Assembly: GCA_034509425.1 (NCBI GenBank)
Contig: JAVTVJ010000041.1
Coordinates: 372,001-436,000 of the forward strand
Direction: 5' to 3'
Source of the DNA: Eopsaltria australis
Taxonomy: Eukaryota > Chordata > Aves > Passeriformes > Petroicidae
Length of the DNA: 64,000 nt
Shown piece after piece: positions 1 through 13,178 of this stretch. A program made the translations under genes and the position numbers. Position 1 is the stretch's first letter. Every line of letters starts with the position of its first letter. The notes beneath the pieces were generated by a model. It did not search any database and had not been told where the DNA came from. It saw nothing but the letters and a program-made list of their open reading frames with translations.

Positions 1-1244
1 CCATATGTTGTCAGTCATATTTTTGCCTCTTGTTGCATTGCTGTCAGACTCTAAGCTGTTTATGAGTCCCTGAAATGTGAAATTTTGGTCTTATTTAGTT
101 TTCAGCTAACCCTGCTGCTTAGATGCAAGAATATCATATTTACTATACAGAGAGATTTATTTAAAACCCAATTGTGAGTTACACTGAGGAATCTTCAGCA
201 AACCATGACAATAAATAATGAGAGGATGTTTGCCTGGAGGACTTCCCTAATGAGGTTTGGTCTTAGGCAAGCATTCTGTTTAGAAGTCAAATACTTTGTT
301 CCTTGAGATTTTCATGTTTCTCCCCTATCTAGCAGGGCTTTCTGTGAGGTTTGGTTAATAATTGACCTTGGGGTCACTCATGATTACACATAATGCAAAA
401 AGACACCAGGAACATATCTAGGGGAAAAATAATTTTATGAACAATTCCAATGTCTAATATTTATTTACTTTTAAACAAAAAAAATCTTATCAATATAGCA
501 GTTTTTTGGAAGTAGGCATAGACAAATGTGCTTAAAAAAAGACTATCGATAGCTGTGAATTAGAAAATATTGTTGTGGTCCACATTTGTTCAGAGGAGGG
601 TTTCTGCTCTGAGGTGCACCTTGTTGTATTGTTAGTCTTCTGTAGGTTCTCTTCTCAAATGGATTTTCCTAAATGAACACTCTCACTTCTGTAATTGGCA
701 TTTGCATTAATTGACCCTCCCAAAGCCACCTTCCTTTGCCAGTGCCAGCCTCACTGTCTCCTCCTTAAGTGACACAGAGCATCTGTAGTGGTTGTGGCAG
801 CCACGTGGGGGAATATTCCACCAGTTCAGACCTTCATCTCTCTGTAAGGTACACAGATACACACTGTTCCAGAGTGGTGTTTTGGACACTCTGCTATAAG
901 GAGTGATATGCAATAGCAGTGGAGGTATTTGCAAATACATCAGTGATGTGTATGTGATGAATGTGAAGAAGAGAATCTGTAGGTAATGTTATAACAGATT
1001 TTTATGTTTGAGGGTGGTGGGTGCAGTTCTACTGACGGTCAGTGAAACCCCTGGTATTCCCCATCACACCTGTTAAATGTGGTATAATATTTCCTTGTAG
1101 ATTTACTTAATGCCTGTTACAAAAAGAGAGAAGCACTTTTTTACTTGAACATTGAGAGACATGAATGTACCTACCCAGAAACCCAGGGTCTTGGGTCAGT
1201 TCACTGGACATGGAGAATTATTTACTGAATGTTTCTTGGATCCT
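1..1244. other. Intergenic, no gene seen
   Basis: AT-rich unique sequence with short A/T runs. A CCACGTGG E-box-type palindrome is at 801-808 and a CTATCGATAG palindrome near 543-552. No coding frame or repeat stands out. Confidence 0.6.
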
Positions 1245-1511
1245 TCAGAGTACATCGACATCCAGGTAGTGGGATAAGTCACCAGACTTAAGGATTCCCC
1301 TTTGGACAAATCCCCACCAATCTTTAAAGGTAGTCAGAATGTTTGTGTGGCAGACCAAGTTATCAGGAAGTAATGTGTATGGCAAATGGTTCTGGTTGAA
1401 TCTTTCAAGCTGAAATTCTGAATAAATATCCAGGATGAAGTCCTCCTCCCTAGGTATATTATCTCTGCTCTTTAATAGTTCATTCTCATAGTGGAAAGAA
1501 CCGTCCTTAAA
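1245..1511 (-). other. Unassigned candidate coding exon
   Basis: The minus strand has a pyrimidine-rich stretch (TTTTTCCCTTTTGCTC) leading to ACTTTAAG at about 1512, then an open frame beginning DGSFHYENELLKSRDN and ending GDLSHYLDVDVL at TGA (1245-1247). The composition (rich in D, E, F, Y, N, W; poor in Ser and Cys) looks more protein-like than the other short frames in the window. An in-frame stop lies just upstream of the presumed acceptor, which fits an internal or last exon. I do not recognise the family and see no partner exon. It may be a real exon, a decayed retrocopy or chance. Confidence 0.25.
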
Positions 1512-1529
1512 GTAGAGCAAAAGGGAAAA

Positions 1530-4015
1530 ATACTATTGTCAGACTCCTGAATTAATAAAGCAACCCAACCATTTACCTAGAGCAACCAGAGCATATCCTT
1601 AGGTTGAGGAGATGCACAATGGGAAAATCTCTCCGTTTGCCTCAGCTGCACATCTGGTAGCCCTTAGGCAGATGACAGGTTTGAAAGGCATCTAACCAGG
1701 AGCTGCACACAGTGCCTGGTTCTTCAGGTGGTGCAAAGTTCAGCAGCCAAGTTAAAAAAATGCAGGGGCTCCTTTCCTCCTTGCCTCCGGCAACATCTGC
1801 TTGTGTGACAAAGCGAAAGCTCAGTAGTTCTGCACTTCAAATACCAGTTTGATGTCTGACTTATAATCAAAGTGCTCAGTAACTCCGTGCTTTGCACTTA
1901 CCCAACTGTTTTAATCTTTCACAGCACAAGCGACTTGATAATGTAATAAACAAAAGATTGACAGAGGATGTAGCAAGCTTAACACATCCCTCCAGTTCCT
2001 CTGCTGAGGAGTGATGGATACTTCAAGTGAAGAATTCCCCCTGTGGCTTCACTGTTTTCCAGGCATCTTTCTAGATGAACTTTTCCAATGGTAAAATCAT
2101 TACAAAGTAGAAATGCAATCTCTCCAAGGGCTAACTTGGAAGCCCAGTCTAATATACGGTGCTATAATGCAGTAATGAATCCTATAGGCAAATCAGGACT
2201 TTTCATGAATGGTTTTATAAGGTGAAGAAATGGGAGAAAATGTTGCACTGAGTTAGGTCAGACTGCTATGTTTGGCCACCTTACAATTTGGGATTTTACA
2301 AACCAAGGTCTCTCCAAAAGCTAGAGCCTAAACTCTGAAATGAGAAACCCTTAAACTCCCGAAATGCGAGCTCTCGTCTATGTTACATTTTTCAAAATGC
2401 AAAGGCAGTGCTGAGAACACTGCTGTTCAGGTATCTCTGATATTCAAATCTTGAACTGGATTCAAATTTTCCCTCTCAGTGGAGGCTGCAGTATTTCCTG
2501 CTCCCATTCCTTCTGAGATTATTGCGGGGTGCATAATTCCCCTGGTCCGTGGTGAAAGAGGCTGGGGGTATTTTATGGCTACATCAGAAGACAGTCCCTT
2601 CCAGTCACACTGCAGCTACATCAGACCCTCTGATGAGCAACAAAATAATGCTTTAGCATACTTCCACTAGAGGAAAATAGTGGGAATTTAGGCTGATATC
2701 ATCCCCTCTGAGATGGCTTATTGGGAATTTTATATGCAAAACCAGAAAAAAATCTGGCCTATCAGAAAATAAAACTCAGTGCTTGCTACCAGGACAGGAA
2801 ATAAGTGAGAAAAATAAATCATAATCAAAAGGTGTATTTCATATCCAGCATGACAGAGAGGAAATAGTTGTCTAAGTTATAGATTTACAGTGAGAGTTCA
2901 GCCAACAGAAATCTATATAAAGTTTTGAAAATTAGAGATACTTTGGGGAAATATTATTTGCTTTCATCTTAGGAAAACAAGCAATTGCAATCAATGATGT
3001 TGTAATTATCATATTTGCTTCAAACTATTTGGAAGATTACTTTATGTTTAATGACACAGCTTATACTGATAGAGGATAAAAGCTCAGTTTGCCTGGTTTG
3101 GAAAATAAGAAGTGCCTTGTTCGGGCTGGAGTGAACCCTTTAGTCACATGTGCAACTAACCATAGTGACAGTTCAGGACCATGAGATTATCATATAGTGG
3201 GTTTTTTGTCTTTGTGATCAAATTAATATGGAAAAAAATCAGTTTTCAATTTAATATTAATTGACTCCCTGTAAGTACTAAAATTTATGTCTGTCTGCAA
3301 TCAGAGCATTTCTACTGTCCTCAAAAAAGAGATTATACCAGGATTCAGTGCCCTGCAATAAACCCTAAAGCAAACCCACCACAATTGCACTTGGGAATTG
3401 TACCAAACTACTTCCCAGCAAAGCTGTAAGCTGAGAAAAGCCCACTATTTACTAAAATTATACTAAATGAACATCAGGGCTCAAGTTCTTGAATGAAACA
3501 TGTATAGTGTGAACATGATTTTCTTTTTAGAATATTTGATAAAATTGACATTGTATTTTCCTTAAAAAAATTAAGTCTGGGGTTATAGAAAGAAAAAAAA
3601 AACTTGACAGAAGTGGAGAAGGTAGAAAGCAAAAATTACTGTAAGTTTGTAACTACACCACAACCACTCCCAAAAAGCCTTTTGGGTGAGTGCCTGGGAT
3701 GCTTGAACGGTGCCAAAGTGGGCAGTGAGACAAGGAATAACGAAAGGTGTTTGTTAGTGAGCCACGGTATGTCCTGCAGGGACACAAGGTCTGCCCACCT
3801 TCCCTCAGCACCCTTTGATGCAGTAAGGAAGGAATGTCCCCCTGGGGGACCCACATGCCACCAGCTGCCTGAACAGGCCCCAGAGCTGCTTTTAATCTTG
3901 TTCAAGTTGCTGTGATTTCCTTCCTTTTTATGCAATGAATGTTACAGTGCTAGGAACAGTATGTGTCCCCTTGTGGTATTGCAGCAGTCATTATTAGGAA
4001 ACAGCACATTTTTTG
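1530..4015. other. Intergenic, no gene seen
   Basis: Moderately AT-rich unique sequence. The frame at 3604-3915 starts at a non-ATG codon and has no recognisable domain. Nothing else is supported. Confidence 0.6.
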
Positions 4016-4017
4016 TT

Positions 4018-4390
4018 TCTATATATACACACAATATATAGAAAATTATATATTATTACTTATAAATTAATTACAATTCCATTATTTGTGTTTATATAAT
4101 TTTTACTTCTGTATGCTATATACTTATATGCACATTTTTATATATTTGCCTTATATATGTATTCTTATGTCATTTACTTTATTAGTGGTTTTACCTACTG
4201 GCTGTGTTCTATTTTTATAAATTGCTTTATATTTTTATAAATTGCTTTATATATTTTATTATATTTTTATAAAATTATTTTTATGTTTTTATAATTTGTT
4301 TTATAGAGTAGGTAAATATTATGTGTGTATCAAGTTATATTATGCATTTTCTCATTTTATATGGTTAGTATATGTATAAAATGGTAACAT
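4018..4390. repeat. AT-rich low-complexity tract with a perfect 20-bp duplication
   Basis: About 370 bp made mostly of TATA, TTTATA and ATTTTTATA-type sequence. ATTTTTATAAATTGCTTTAT occurs twice in direct tandem at 4211-4230 and 4231-4250. The tract ends about 200 bp before the CpG-rich patch. Confidence 0.85.
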
Positions 4391-4599
4391 CAAGGCTTAT
4401 AGGCCCTTTCCACTTATTTGGGTGGGTGGGGAGAGTAGGATAGGTGTTAAGAATACTTTTTTAAAGTGTTTTATATTGAGTCAGTAATAGCAGCTGCTGC
4501 TGTGTCCCAGGCTGGTGCCAGGAATGAGTGCTGGGGATGTGGAGGGAAGGGTTTGAGGCTGCAAGTGATGCAGCAGCAGAGCAGCCACCTCCGAGCATC

Positions 4600-5250
4600 A
4601 AACCCGGGCTGCTGGCAGGGTCCCTGGCAGGTGGGTGATGGGAGCTGCCCTGGGGCTTTCAGCACAGCTCAGCCTGGCCCCGGGAGCTGCAGGTACCCGC
4701 ACACCCAGGGGGGTGTCCCGGGGGCCAGGACGTACCCGGGGGGCTGGATCTGTGCCAGGAGATCGGACACGCCGGGCAGGGCAAACCACGGCCTGCGCTC
4801 CCCCCCGCCCAGCGCAGGGCACGGCTAATAAGGAGCAGGCTTTTGATGTTGCAAAATTCTCCATCTGTTCCCGGGATTTCTAATTACAGGCATTAATCTG
4901 TGCCCCTCCAATGAGCCATAATTGGTAGGCGTTTGCCTCATTAATCATTCAGGTGCTGAGCCTCTCCACGCACAGCCGCAGCAGCTACGGCCGAGCAAAC
5001 GGAGCTGCACGGGCTTTGTGTGCGGTACCATTGCAATTTTTGGAACTGTGGTGGATTCCAAGGACATTCGCAGCTCCTGTAGCTGAGGGGCGTTTTAATA
5101 TCCTGAAATGCCACAAGATGGCACTGAGCGATCCCGAGGCCCCTGGTCCCGGCCGGCCCCGCAGCCCGGGCGGTGGCTGTGCCTTGGCCGCAGGTGCGCT
5201 CTGGGCTGCTCGGGGCCTGCTTCACAGAATAGCTGCTGGCCAGCTGCACT
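4600..5250. promoter_or_regulatory. CpG-rich patch with regulatory motifs
   Basis: Two CpG-dense halves (4600-4830 and 4960-5230) flank an AT-richer core (4826-4960) with homeodomain-type cores (GGCTAATAAGG, TCTAATTACAGG, GCATTAATCTG, CATTAATCATTC), an E-box CAGGTG and an opposed CCAAT/ATTGG pair (4908-4912, 4921-4925). Overlapping frames on both strands lack any domain. It resembles an enhancer or an orphan CpG island about 35 kb 3' of CBLN1. Confidence 0.5.
5108..5126 (+). promoter_or_regulatory. CTCF-like site, forward orientation
   Basis: ATGCCACAAGATGGCACTG fits the CTCF core CCAC-N-AG-R-K-GGC-R-C at every constrained position. It lies in the CpG-rich patch. Binding is inferred from the motif only. 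Confidence 0.55.
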
Positions 5251-5339
5251 CAGCTGCTCCTGGCTTGCTTTGATGTGGTTTGCTTTGAGCTGTGGCTATG
5301 AAATGCTATGACTCTGTGACAGTGACATAAAGCTTTTGG

Positions 5340-8300
5340 ATTTAGAGAGATTTGATTTTTCCAATGTTATCTGCAATGGCTGTTTGTCTGTTAAAGGTCT
5401 GAGCCAAACCATACAAACGGAATATGAAGCCCAGGCTGCCTAAGTCCACCAAGAGCTGAAAACTATTTATTGCTGGATTGTTATTTGCTGCTGGATGGGG
5501 TGAGTTCTTACCAAAAGGCAATGTTTTGTGTTTCTTAAGCCCCTCCTGTACCTGAGCATTAGACACTCACGTCTGGACTCTCCAGGTATCCCCAGCTGGT
5601 TTGTAAAGTCCCTTCTTGTTTTCCTATCATAGTAAAACATCATTCCCTGCTTTTGCCCAGACCATGCCTTTCAGGCTGGCTGTAGCTCCTGAAGGGTGCT
5701 GCAGTGGCTCAGTTGATTGATGAGTTGCAATAACTGCTTTTGAGTCCCTTTGTTCTGACACTGGTTTTGAGTTTCACCCATGTATAAAGAACAGCCTAAC
5801 AAACATAGTGTATTATTTCATTCCTTTATTAAGTCATTTATTATACAGAAGTTCTTTAACTGAATCAGAAAAGTTTCTGGATAGAATCAATTTATTGTCA
5901 TCATGGTGTAACATATAGCTCTTACAAGGACTTCTTTTCAGCAAATCCACACATTGCAGAACCTGCCCAACACTAAAACAATAATTTTTTCATTGAACAA
6001 ACTTGTAGTCAAATTTAATCTTTATTTTGCCTGGGAACTGAATTTTTTCTGGTTACTGAATGGGGTAAAATTCTCTTTTAAATGACCTTCTCATCTGTGA
6101 GAAGATACACATTGGCCACATGCTGAAATATTACCAAAACTCTGCTTCTTTAAAAATAAGATGAATCCCACACTTTTTCTAGGTTTAAATCAAACCTTTA
6201 GTCAAAAGAAAATATAGAAAGAAAGAATAAGTAATACAGACAGTACAGACACAGAACAGATGCTTACATTTAAACATATGCCATTCAGCAGTTTAAAAAG
6301 TGATTCAGACACCAACATATCAAAGGCATATTAGTGACATATGGTGTCTGACATGCTTCCACAAATGAATACATACACTGGCTTTGATGACAACCATGCA
6401 AATTGTACCTTTCCACATGAACAGGTTATCAGGAACAGTCAGATTTGTGCCTGCACAGCAACATGTATTTTGGATTTCTTGTGGAGGACACACCATGCAG
6501 TATGTCAAATCAGGGGAATGTGTGTCAAATCATCCTCCCTGTTTCCACTGAGACCCAGGCTAAGACTTTAAAGCATGTGAGCCCCAGCAAGCAGCTCTGC
6601 TTGGCAATAAAGGCCAGCTGGCAGCTGTGCTGCTGCATGGGACTGCATTACAGCTCCAGGGGGAACTTCTTCTGGGACAGCAACTCTGCCCCCAAAAGAA
6701 GGGTCAGGGCAGGGTACCCTCTAAACCAGCCAGACAACACAGTGGCAAATTTCAGCCAGCCACACCAGGTTGGTCATTTGCCTTCTGCAGTGCAGGTTTG
6801 CCCTGGGTCCTCCAGTCCCTCAGCATCTCTGAGGATACAAAACCCAAGCCCTGTCTCCCATCAGTTGTCACAGCACAGCCCTCATTTGGTGCATTTGCTA
6901 AAACCATTCCACCCCACATTACTCGTAACAAAACAGGAGCCCAGGAACAGCAGAGCCCAAGCCCTGCTGCTGCTGAGCTGTTCTCCCAGAGACAGGCAGA
7001 GTGAATTGGACACAGTGCACTTTCTCACTGAGGGCTGATCTCCTTAGCAGATGGTTGGCACTTCCAGCACATGGGAGGTGACTATTTCACCACAGGAGAA
7101 ATAAGTGTTAAAGCTTATTAATATTATGGGGAATGGTCAGGCTTTAGACTTCAGCCTGTTTCAGTGGAAAAAGCATCATTTTAGGTGTTAGAAGTGTTAA
7201 TGCTGGCCAAAATTTGAGACTCTCAAAGACACCTGGGGTCAGATGTAGGGTTAAGGGAACTTTTAAGATTTTAGCTTTAGAACTCCATGGCTCAATTTTG
7301 CCTATGTTCCATTCTAGAAAGTTGTCAGGGGGTAGTTGCTCAGCTCAGAGCCTGTAAGAGCAAGAACAGAATAAGCAAAGGTCATACTGAAGTTTACACA
7401 AATAGCAGCTGAGGAAGGTCAGGCTGTTGAGAGAGACTTTACTGTGCCCACATATCCAAATAAACAAGGACAAAAACACCAACAAAAACCCCCTACTTAA
7501 CTTCAAAAAGCTAAATTAGCTCTATAGTTCTCTTCCCCTCAAAACAGCTCCAGCTTCAACACTCATTTCAGTGGGCAGTAGCCTAAATAAATATTTTTTT
7601 CCATTAAACAGCTCTTGTATTTCTTCATCAGAATATCCTTGAGCCTATCACTTAATTCATAATTTTAAACAAACACCCTACAACCATGGAGGGTCTCCTA
7701 AGAATGCACTAAATATGGAGAAATGCCAAAGTGTTATTCCTTCTCTGGCTACATTTAGAGCCTAACAGGGTACATGTGCTGGTCCCACTGATGCCTGGAC
7801 AAGGCTTTCAGCTCATGGCTGGCTCAGATCCTGTCACTTTGGAGCACAGAGAGCAAGCTGTCCTCCCTCCCTGGGGACAAGAGTACATCTGTTCCTCAGG
7901 CCAAGGTGCTGAAGACAGGCAGCAGCTCACCAGTGTTCAGCATAAAAATGCCAAGCAGCTTGGGCCATAAGTAGCAGGTTTGATTGCAAGAGCTCTGCCT
8001 TGACGTTTTCTGTGCTTCTGCTCCCAAGTTTACTGCCCTTAAATAAAAATACTGTTAGTGTTTGTACAATTTCCAGTTTATTTTATCAGCTTCTCCTGTG
8101 TGTTCTCTCTGGTATAGAAAAGGAGGGGGGAAGTGCAATATATTGTCTTCTAGTCACTAGTTGGTCCTCCTTTAAGGACCTTGTAAGACATTTTTTGTGT
8201 ATTGTTTCCCTGCATATGTGAGCAGCTTTACTACTTCATCCCCCTTAGGACCACTTAACAACATCAGCAAAGCAATTAAGTGTAGTTTTCAGGAAAATGC

Positions 8301-11300
8301 CAGAGGCATTACACTGTCTGGATGGGAGTCTCAACCCAATTATTTTCAGCTAGTTGTGAACTGTGGAAAGTGGACTTTACTTCATTATAACTTCAGTTCC
8401 CACTGATTAAAAGTCTAGTGTGTTACAGACGGTAAGGAAAAATGAAACAATTAAACTTTCCATCAATAAAATTGCTGCATATTCTTCAACATAGGGGTTT
8501 ACTTCTCTCCAGAGAAGTGATTAAAATGAACTGATTGAACTATAATTTGATTGACTGAAGAGCTGCAATCCATTGCACTAAAGCTTAAATTCCATCTTAT
8601 TGCTCTATTTAACTCTGAATATAAAAAATTACTGGCGGTCTTGCAAAGCCCTTATGCAGTCATCCAGCTGAAATTTCTTGTTGCTCACAGGCTGCAGCAG
8701 GTTCTGTTCTTTCACTGCTGTGTCTGCATGATTCACAATGGATTGATGTCGAGAAAGACACGATGACACCTAAGAAATTATATTAATACAGCTTTAGAAA
8801 AAATAGAAAGGGCCTGTTATATTATCAGGTATCTTCTACCTATTACATAATCATTTGGGGATTCTAAACACAGCCACAGATAAAGTGAACCCAAGAGACT
8901 GGAGAGAATAACTGCCAGGTAATATACAGTTGTTGCAGCAAAAATTAGCATATTCTTCTGATGAAAAATGCAGCTGTGATGCTCCGTCCTGCTGCAGAGC
9001 TGTCTTCAGGAAGGTGTGAGGCTGCCAGATGCAGAGGTTTGTAGGTGTGCACACATATGGATGACTCCTTCCTCCCAGGGGATGCCAGAGTGGCACACTG
9101 GGGCTGGTCTTGAGTGTAAGCTGTGCTGGCTGTGAATTAGGATGTCTGAGTTCCAGTGCAAACACAGTTTCTTGGGACTCAGGACAAGTTTTTATGGTTT
9201 GCTTAGACTACAAGGGCTTTGTCTCCACCAATGTAGAATCCTGCTGCCAGAGCCAGGGGCTCCTATGGCACCAGCTAAGGAATGATGAGCTGATTGCTTC
9301 TCTCAGCAGGCTACTAGGATCTTCTGGTCTAGGAAATACCCAGGATATCCTTCCCCCTCTGAAACTGTAGTTGAAATGCCTTTTCCTGTTAGGAGGTTAC
9401 CTCTCTGTTGCATGACACTTGCTTTCTCCATTCCCACCATGTATTTTAAAATCAAACACAGTATCTGACCCATAGTAACACTGAGTAAGAATATAGTATC
9501 ATATTAAGTCACAGCAGGAACACCTTGTATTGGTAATTAAAGCATCAGGCTGGGTAAGATGTGTGGATAAAGATGGGCAATAGCTGGGTTAAATACTTAA
9601 TGCACTTGTCTGACAGGCAGCTCAAACTCTGAATGAATTCAATACGTTTTCCCTCTAAGATCACCAAGAACCAGGACATGTACTCCTTGAAAATATTTAC
9701 TACTGAGCTCAGTTTGCTGTGGAGCTTTGAACTTCTGGCTGTGACTGATCTACGAGGCTGGCTCATGGCTAATCAGGCCACGTATGAGATTTGTGCCAGC
9801 TTCAACCCTTGCATATTGCCAATCCCAGTTTTACAGTGATACCTGACCACAGTCAAGGTCTATTAATCCACTAAGTTCTTTGGTCTTAATGTTTACACAT
9901 AAGACATACCCCAATTTTTCCTATTTGTCTGCCAAAATCTACTAGAACTGTACTGGAGTCACTGAGGCAGTATTGATCTGAAAAAATGCTGCCTCCATCC
10001 AATTTAGAAGGAACACCTTTGACAAATTATATTTGGCACTTAATGATTGTCTTGCATTATCAGCCTTTGCCTTTGTTTCCTCTTTCCTTTTGATTACCAA
10101 TTATTATAAATGTTATCTTCTACTCTCCCTCACCAGAGGTAACTTTGAATAAAGATGTGCAGCAACAGGAGCCTTTTAAAGGGAGACAAGGGCAAATACA
10201 GAACCACAAACTTGTAGGTATCTCTGGAGGCTGCAGAATGTTTGCTACATTCCCTGAGCTGAGATTTATGTACACACAGCAGGGGCACGTAGGGCTCCAA
10301 ACAGCTTAAATGCCTGTTTAATGCCTGTTTAATCTTTCAGTTCTTAAACAGACAGATAAATGCTCTCCATTATAAGACCTTTGCATCAGAGTTGAAGCAG
10401 AAGGTGCTGTGTTTGAAGTAATTTCTATCCTATTTTCTTGCAGGACAAGAAAATGGCAAAAGGAGGAGCCCCAAGTGTGAAACCAGCCTTGAGACTTCTC
10501 TAATTCCTGCATGAGAAAGTGGCAGGGATCTTGCAAAGCATTTTTTCATCTCTAACAGCAATCCTACATCCAAGGCAGCAAGCAGAGCCTGGGAAAGGCT
10601 TTTTGTCACACTGACACGAGTCACAAGAAATCTGGGCAGTGTGCAAACAACAACAAGAGCAGGGCAGGACCTTCTTCCAAGCCCAGCCTGTACTGGCACA
10701 TGGAGGAGGAGGCACAGACATCTGGTGACCCAAGCAATTGCTTAATGTGGTTCCCCAGAGAAGTGTCAGCCAGTGTACAGACAGAACTGGCAAACAGTTC
10801 CACCAGACCACGCTGGCCTGGCACATCATAGAAAAAGTAAAGAATAATTCAAGCTGGATCTGTTTTCTGTACCCATGGGCCTCCTGGCAGATGCACAGGA
10901 ATAACCATATCTACCAAAAAGAACATAATTTTGCTATGGATGCTGCAAATCACACATGTGACTCCTCTCTACTTACCCTGTCATGGAGAGGCAACAATTT
11001 TCTGTGTTTCAAAAAGTTGATTTCAAAATCTCCAATTACACAAATATACAAAAATGTATTTGCCAGCAGATGTGTGTTTGGAAAAAGACAGCACTTTAAT
11101 TACATAGATACTCTATTTTTACAGAAATGTGATTACTGCAATTTCTTCATTAGGGAATAGTTTCACTATTTAAGAAAATGTTATTTAAGAGGCGTGGTGT
11201 TATCTGTTTATCCCACACTGTTAACACCCCAGCAAAACATAGGCAAACACTTGAATGCTTTCCTCCTAGCAACCAAGGTCTCTCACATCAGAAAAGCAGC

Positions 11301-12340
11301 ATTCTTGTCTTTTTCTGTACCTTGTATTGAGCCAAATTTCTAGTTTGCAACCCTCTGGCCATTCAATAACCATCAAATTCCGGGAATATAATTTTAGGTG
11401 AAAGTCTAAACCAGTGACTATGGTCACAGGGCCAGACTTTCAGGCTTTTGTGTATCTCTTACCTCCACTGATGAAAATACTGCAAAGTTAATTTTAGGAA
11501 CTAAACTTCTTTACATTTACTAACCTGCTGCATGACAACTCTTCAAATTACCAGCAACTTTTACAAAAAGCTGAGTTTCTGCCATTCCCACTATGGTGAG
11601 TCTAAAACACAGATACTGAGTATTGCCTTGGGGTCTCACTCTGTCTTTAAAGGCTGGATAATGGTGCTATTTTTACTGAAGAAATGGGGGCTTTCAGATC
11701 TCTTAAAATCTTTGCAGGATATTGGGGACCCAAAAACCCCAAACAAACCAGTAAATACACTGTCAGAATCCTCTCCTTGTCTACATCCTTCTTTCCTTAC
11801 ATAAGGATAAGCTCTCCTTTATTCTTTTCTTATCTAAGGGAGACCTGTGGTCTTCTTGCTAACTCTTCAAGAAAAACAGAGGAGCACCTGGGAAACCTGT
11901 CTTCCAAGGAAAAGATGAAAGATACAGCAAAGTGAGAGGATGTGTCCTTCTCAATACTGACAGTGTGGTCAAAGAGACAGCTCCCCCTGACTGTTCCCTG
12001 AAGAGTTCACAGACAAGTGTCCAGAAGAGCGCCCGGTGTCCCTGGCAGTTCTGTGAGCAGCAGGAATCACTGCAGCACTCTGGGCTGCTGCTGCCGTGTC
12101 ATTCCAGTGCCTCTGGGGTCACCTGAGTGCATTAAATTAACACTGTTCCCAGGCAAAGCAAAATGTCTGGGAACAGGATGGTGCAGCATAATAAAGGGAT
12201 GGGAGGGGCAGATACACACCTGAAAACGAAATGATTGGAAGGAGTGGGGAGCTGATTCTGACCGACGTGACTTAGTGCCAAATGCACGTTCTCACACAGA
12301 TCTCCCAGCAGATTATGTGTCTCTTCACCACCACTTAACA
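5340..12340. other. Intergenic, no gene seen
   Basis: About 7 kb of unique sequence. An 11-bp direct tandem (AATGCCTGTTT, 10309-10330) is the only clear small repeat. Frames up to 197 codons (6445-7038) are Ser/Gln/Pro-rich without a domain and overlap in more than one frame, so they are not called. Confidence 0.6.
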
Positions 12341-12760
12341 TTTTTATAGCTTATTTCAGTATTTTCACATTTGTTTCACCCGTAATAATTTATTTATGAG
12401 TTTAAGATTATTAAAAATGTGAAGCTTCATTACAAACTATCCTGGGGGAATCTCACCTGCCTCATCCTATTACATTATTATTACCAAGTGTCTAATTTAT
12501 ATTTAATCAGACATCAATTGAACATCAATAAAATAATAATGAATTAATAAGCTATATCTTCCTAGAACTACTAGTAGCTTAAATATGTAAGCAAAGGCAG
12601 TGCACTCTCTGTGGGTCAGCTATGAAATCTCTCTGAGACGATTTGACAGAACCGTTTAGTATTTAGAATATGATAATAAGCCATAAAATAGTTAATTGCT
12701 ATGGTCTTCAGCTAATTCTTGTGATGATTATGACCCATACCAACCTGTGAACCTGAGCTG
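12340..12760. promoter_or_regulatory. TAAT-dense block, candidate conserved enhancer
   Basis: About 400 bp with many homeodomain-type cores (CCGTAATAATTTATTTATGA, CTATTACATTATTATTACC, CAATAAAATAATAATGAATT, ATAGTTAATTGC) and isolated CpGs kept in AT-rich DNA (GAGACGATTTGACAG, ACCGTTTAG). No coding frame. Function is inferred from motif density only. Confidence 0.35.
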
Positions 12761-13146
12761 AGAAGTAACCCAGAGTTCCATGTAAGACAGTCATTTCCAA
12801 ACACTGTAGATGCCCAAGAGACTCCATGTTTCCACAAAATGAAATGAAAAAAGAATTTCTGCTTGAGTAAACGGTTAATTTTTCACTTTAACATGACCTC
12901 TTAAACTTACCTATTTTTCTACACAAAAAAATCAAAATAAATCTGTTTTTTTTTAATTAACTTAAACATCTGCCTATGAACATTAAAATAGCATAGTTCA
13001 ACATTGCTGGTCGGGTGCTCTGTTTTAACAAATATCAACGAAAGAACAAGCTTTGGCAAATACTTCCTCTGCAGACAGAAGTGGCATTATTTCAGCCTGG
13101 GGAATTTCACTCCTATTCCACCCTATGGCTCTACAGTGACTGTCAT

Positions 13147-13178
13147 CCTTAATTAGTGATGAATATCACTAATTGGGG
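13147..13178 (+). repeat. Strong short inverted repeat (palindrome) with TAAT cores
   Basis: AATTAGTGAT (13151-13160) and ATCACTAATT (13165-13174) are perfect inverted copies around GAAT. As plus-strand RNA the stem extends four more pairs (two G-U, two C-G) to 14 pairs. As DNA it is a pair of opposed homeodomain-type sites. Confidence 0.85.

Noticed and set aside
3604..3915. 103-codon plus-strand frame
   Set aside because: It begins at TTG, has no domain, and the opposite strand is open too.
5290..5330. CTATGA/CTGTGA-like words resembling a CR1 3' terminal repeat
   Set aside because: Only two or three imperfect units and no CR1 body next to them.
6445..7038. 197-codon plus-strand frame
   Set aside because: Composition is random-like (Ser, Gln, Pro, Cys, His), another long frame overlaps it, and no domain or splice context is seen.
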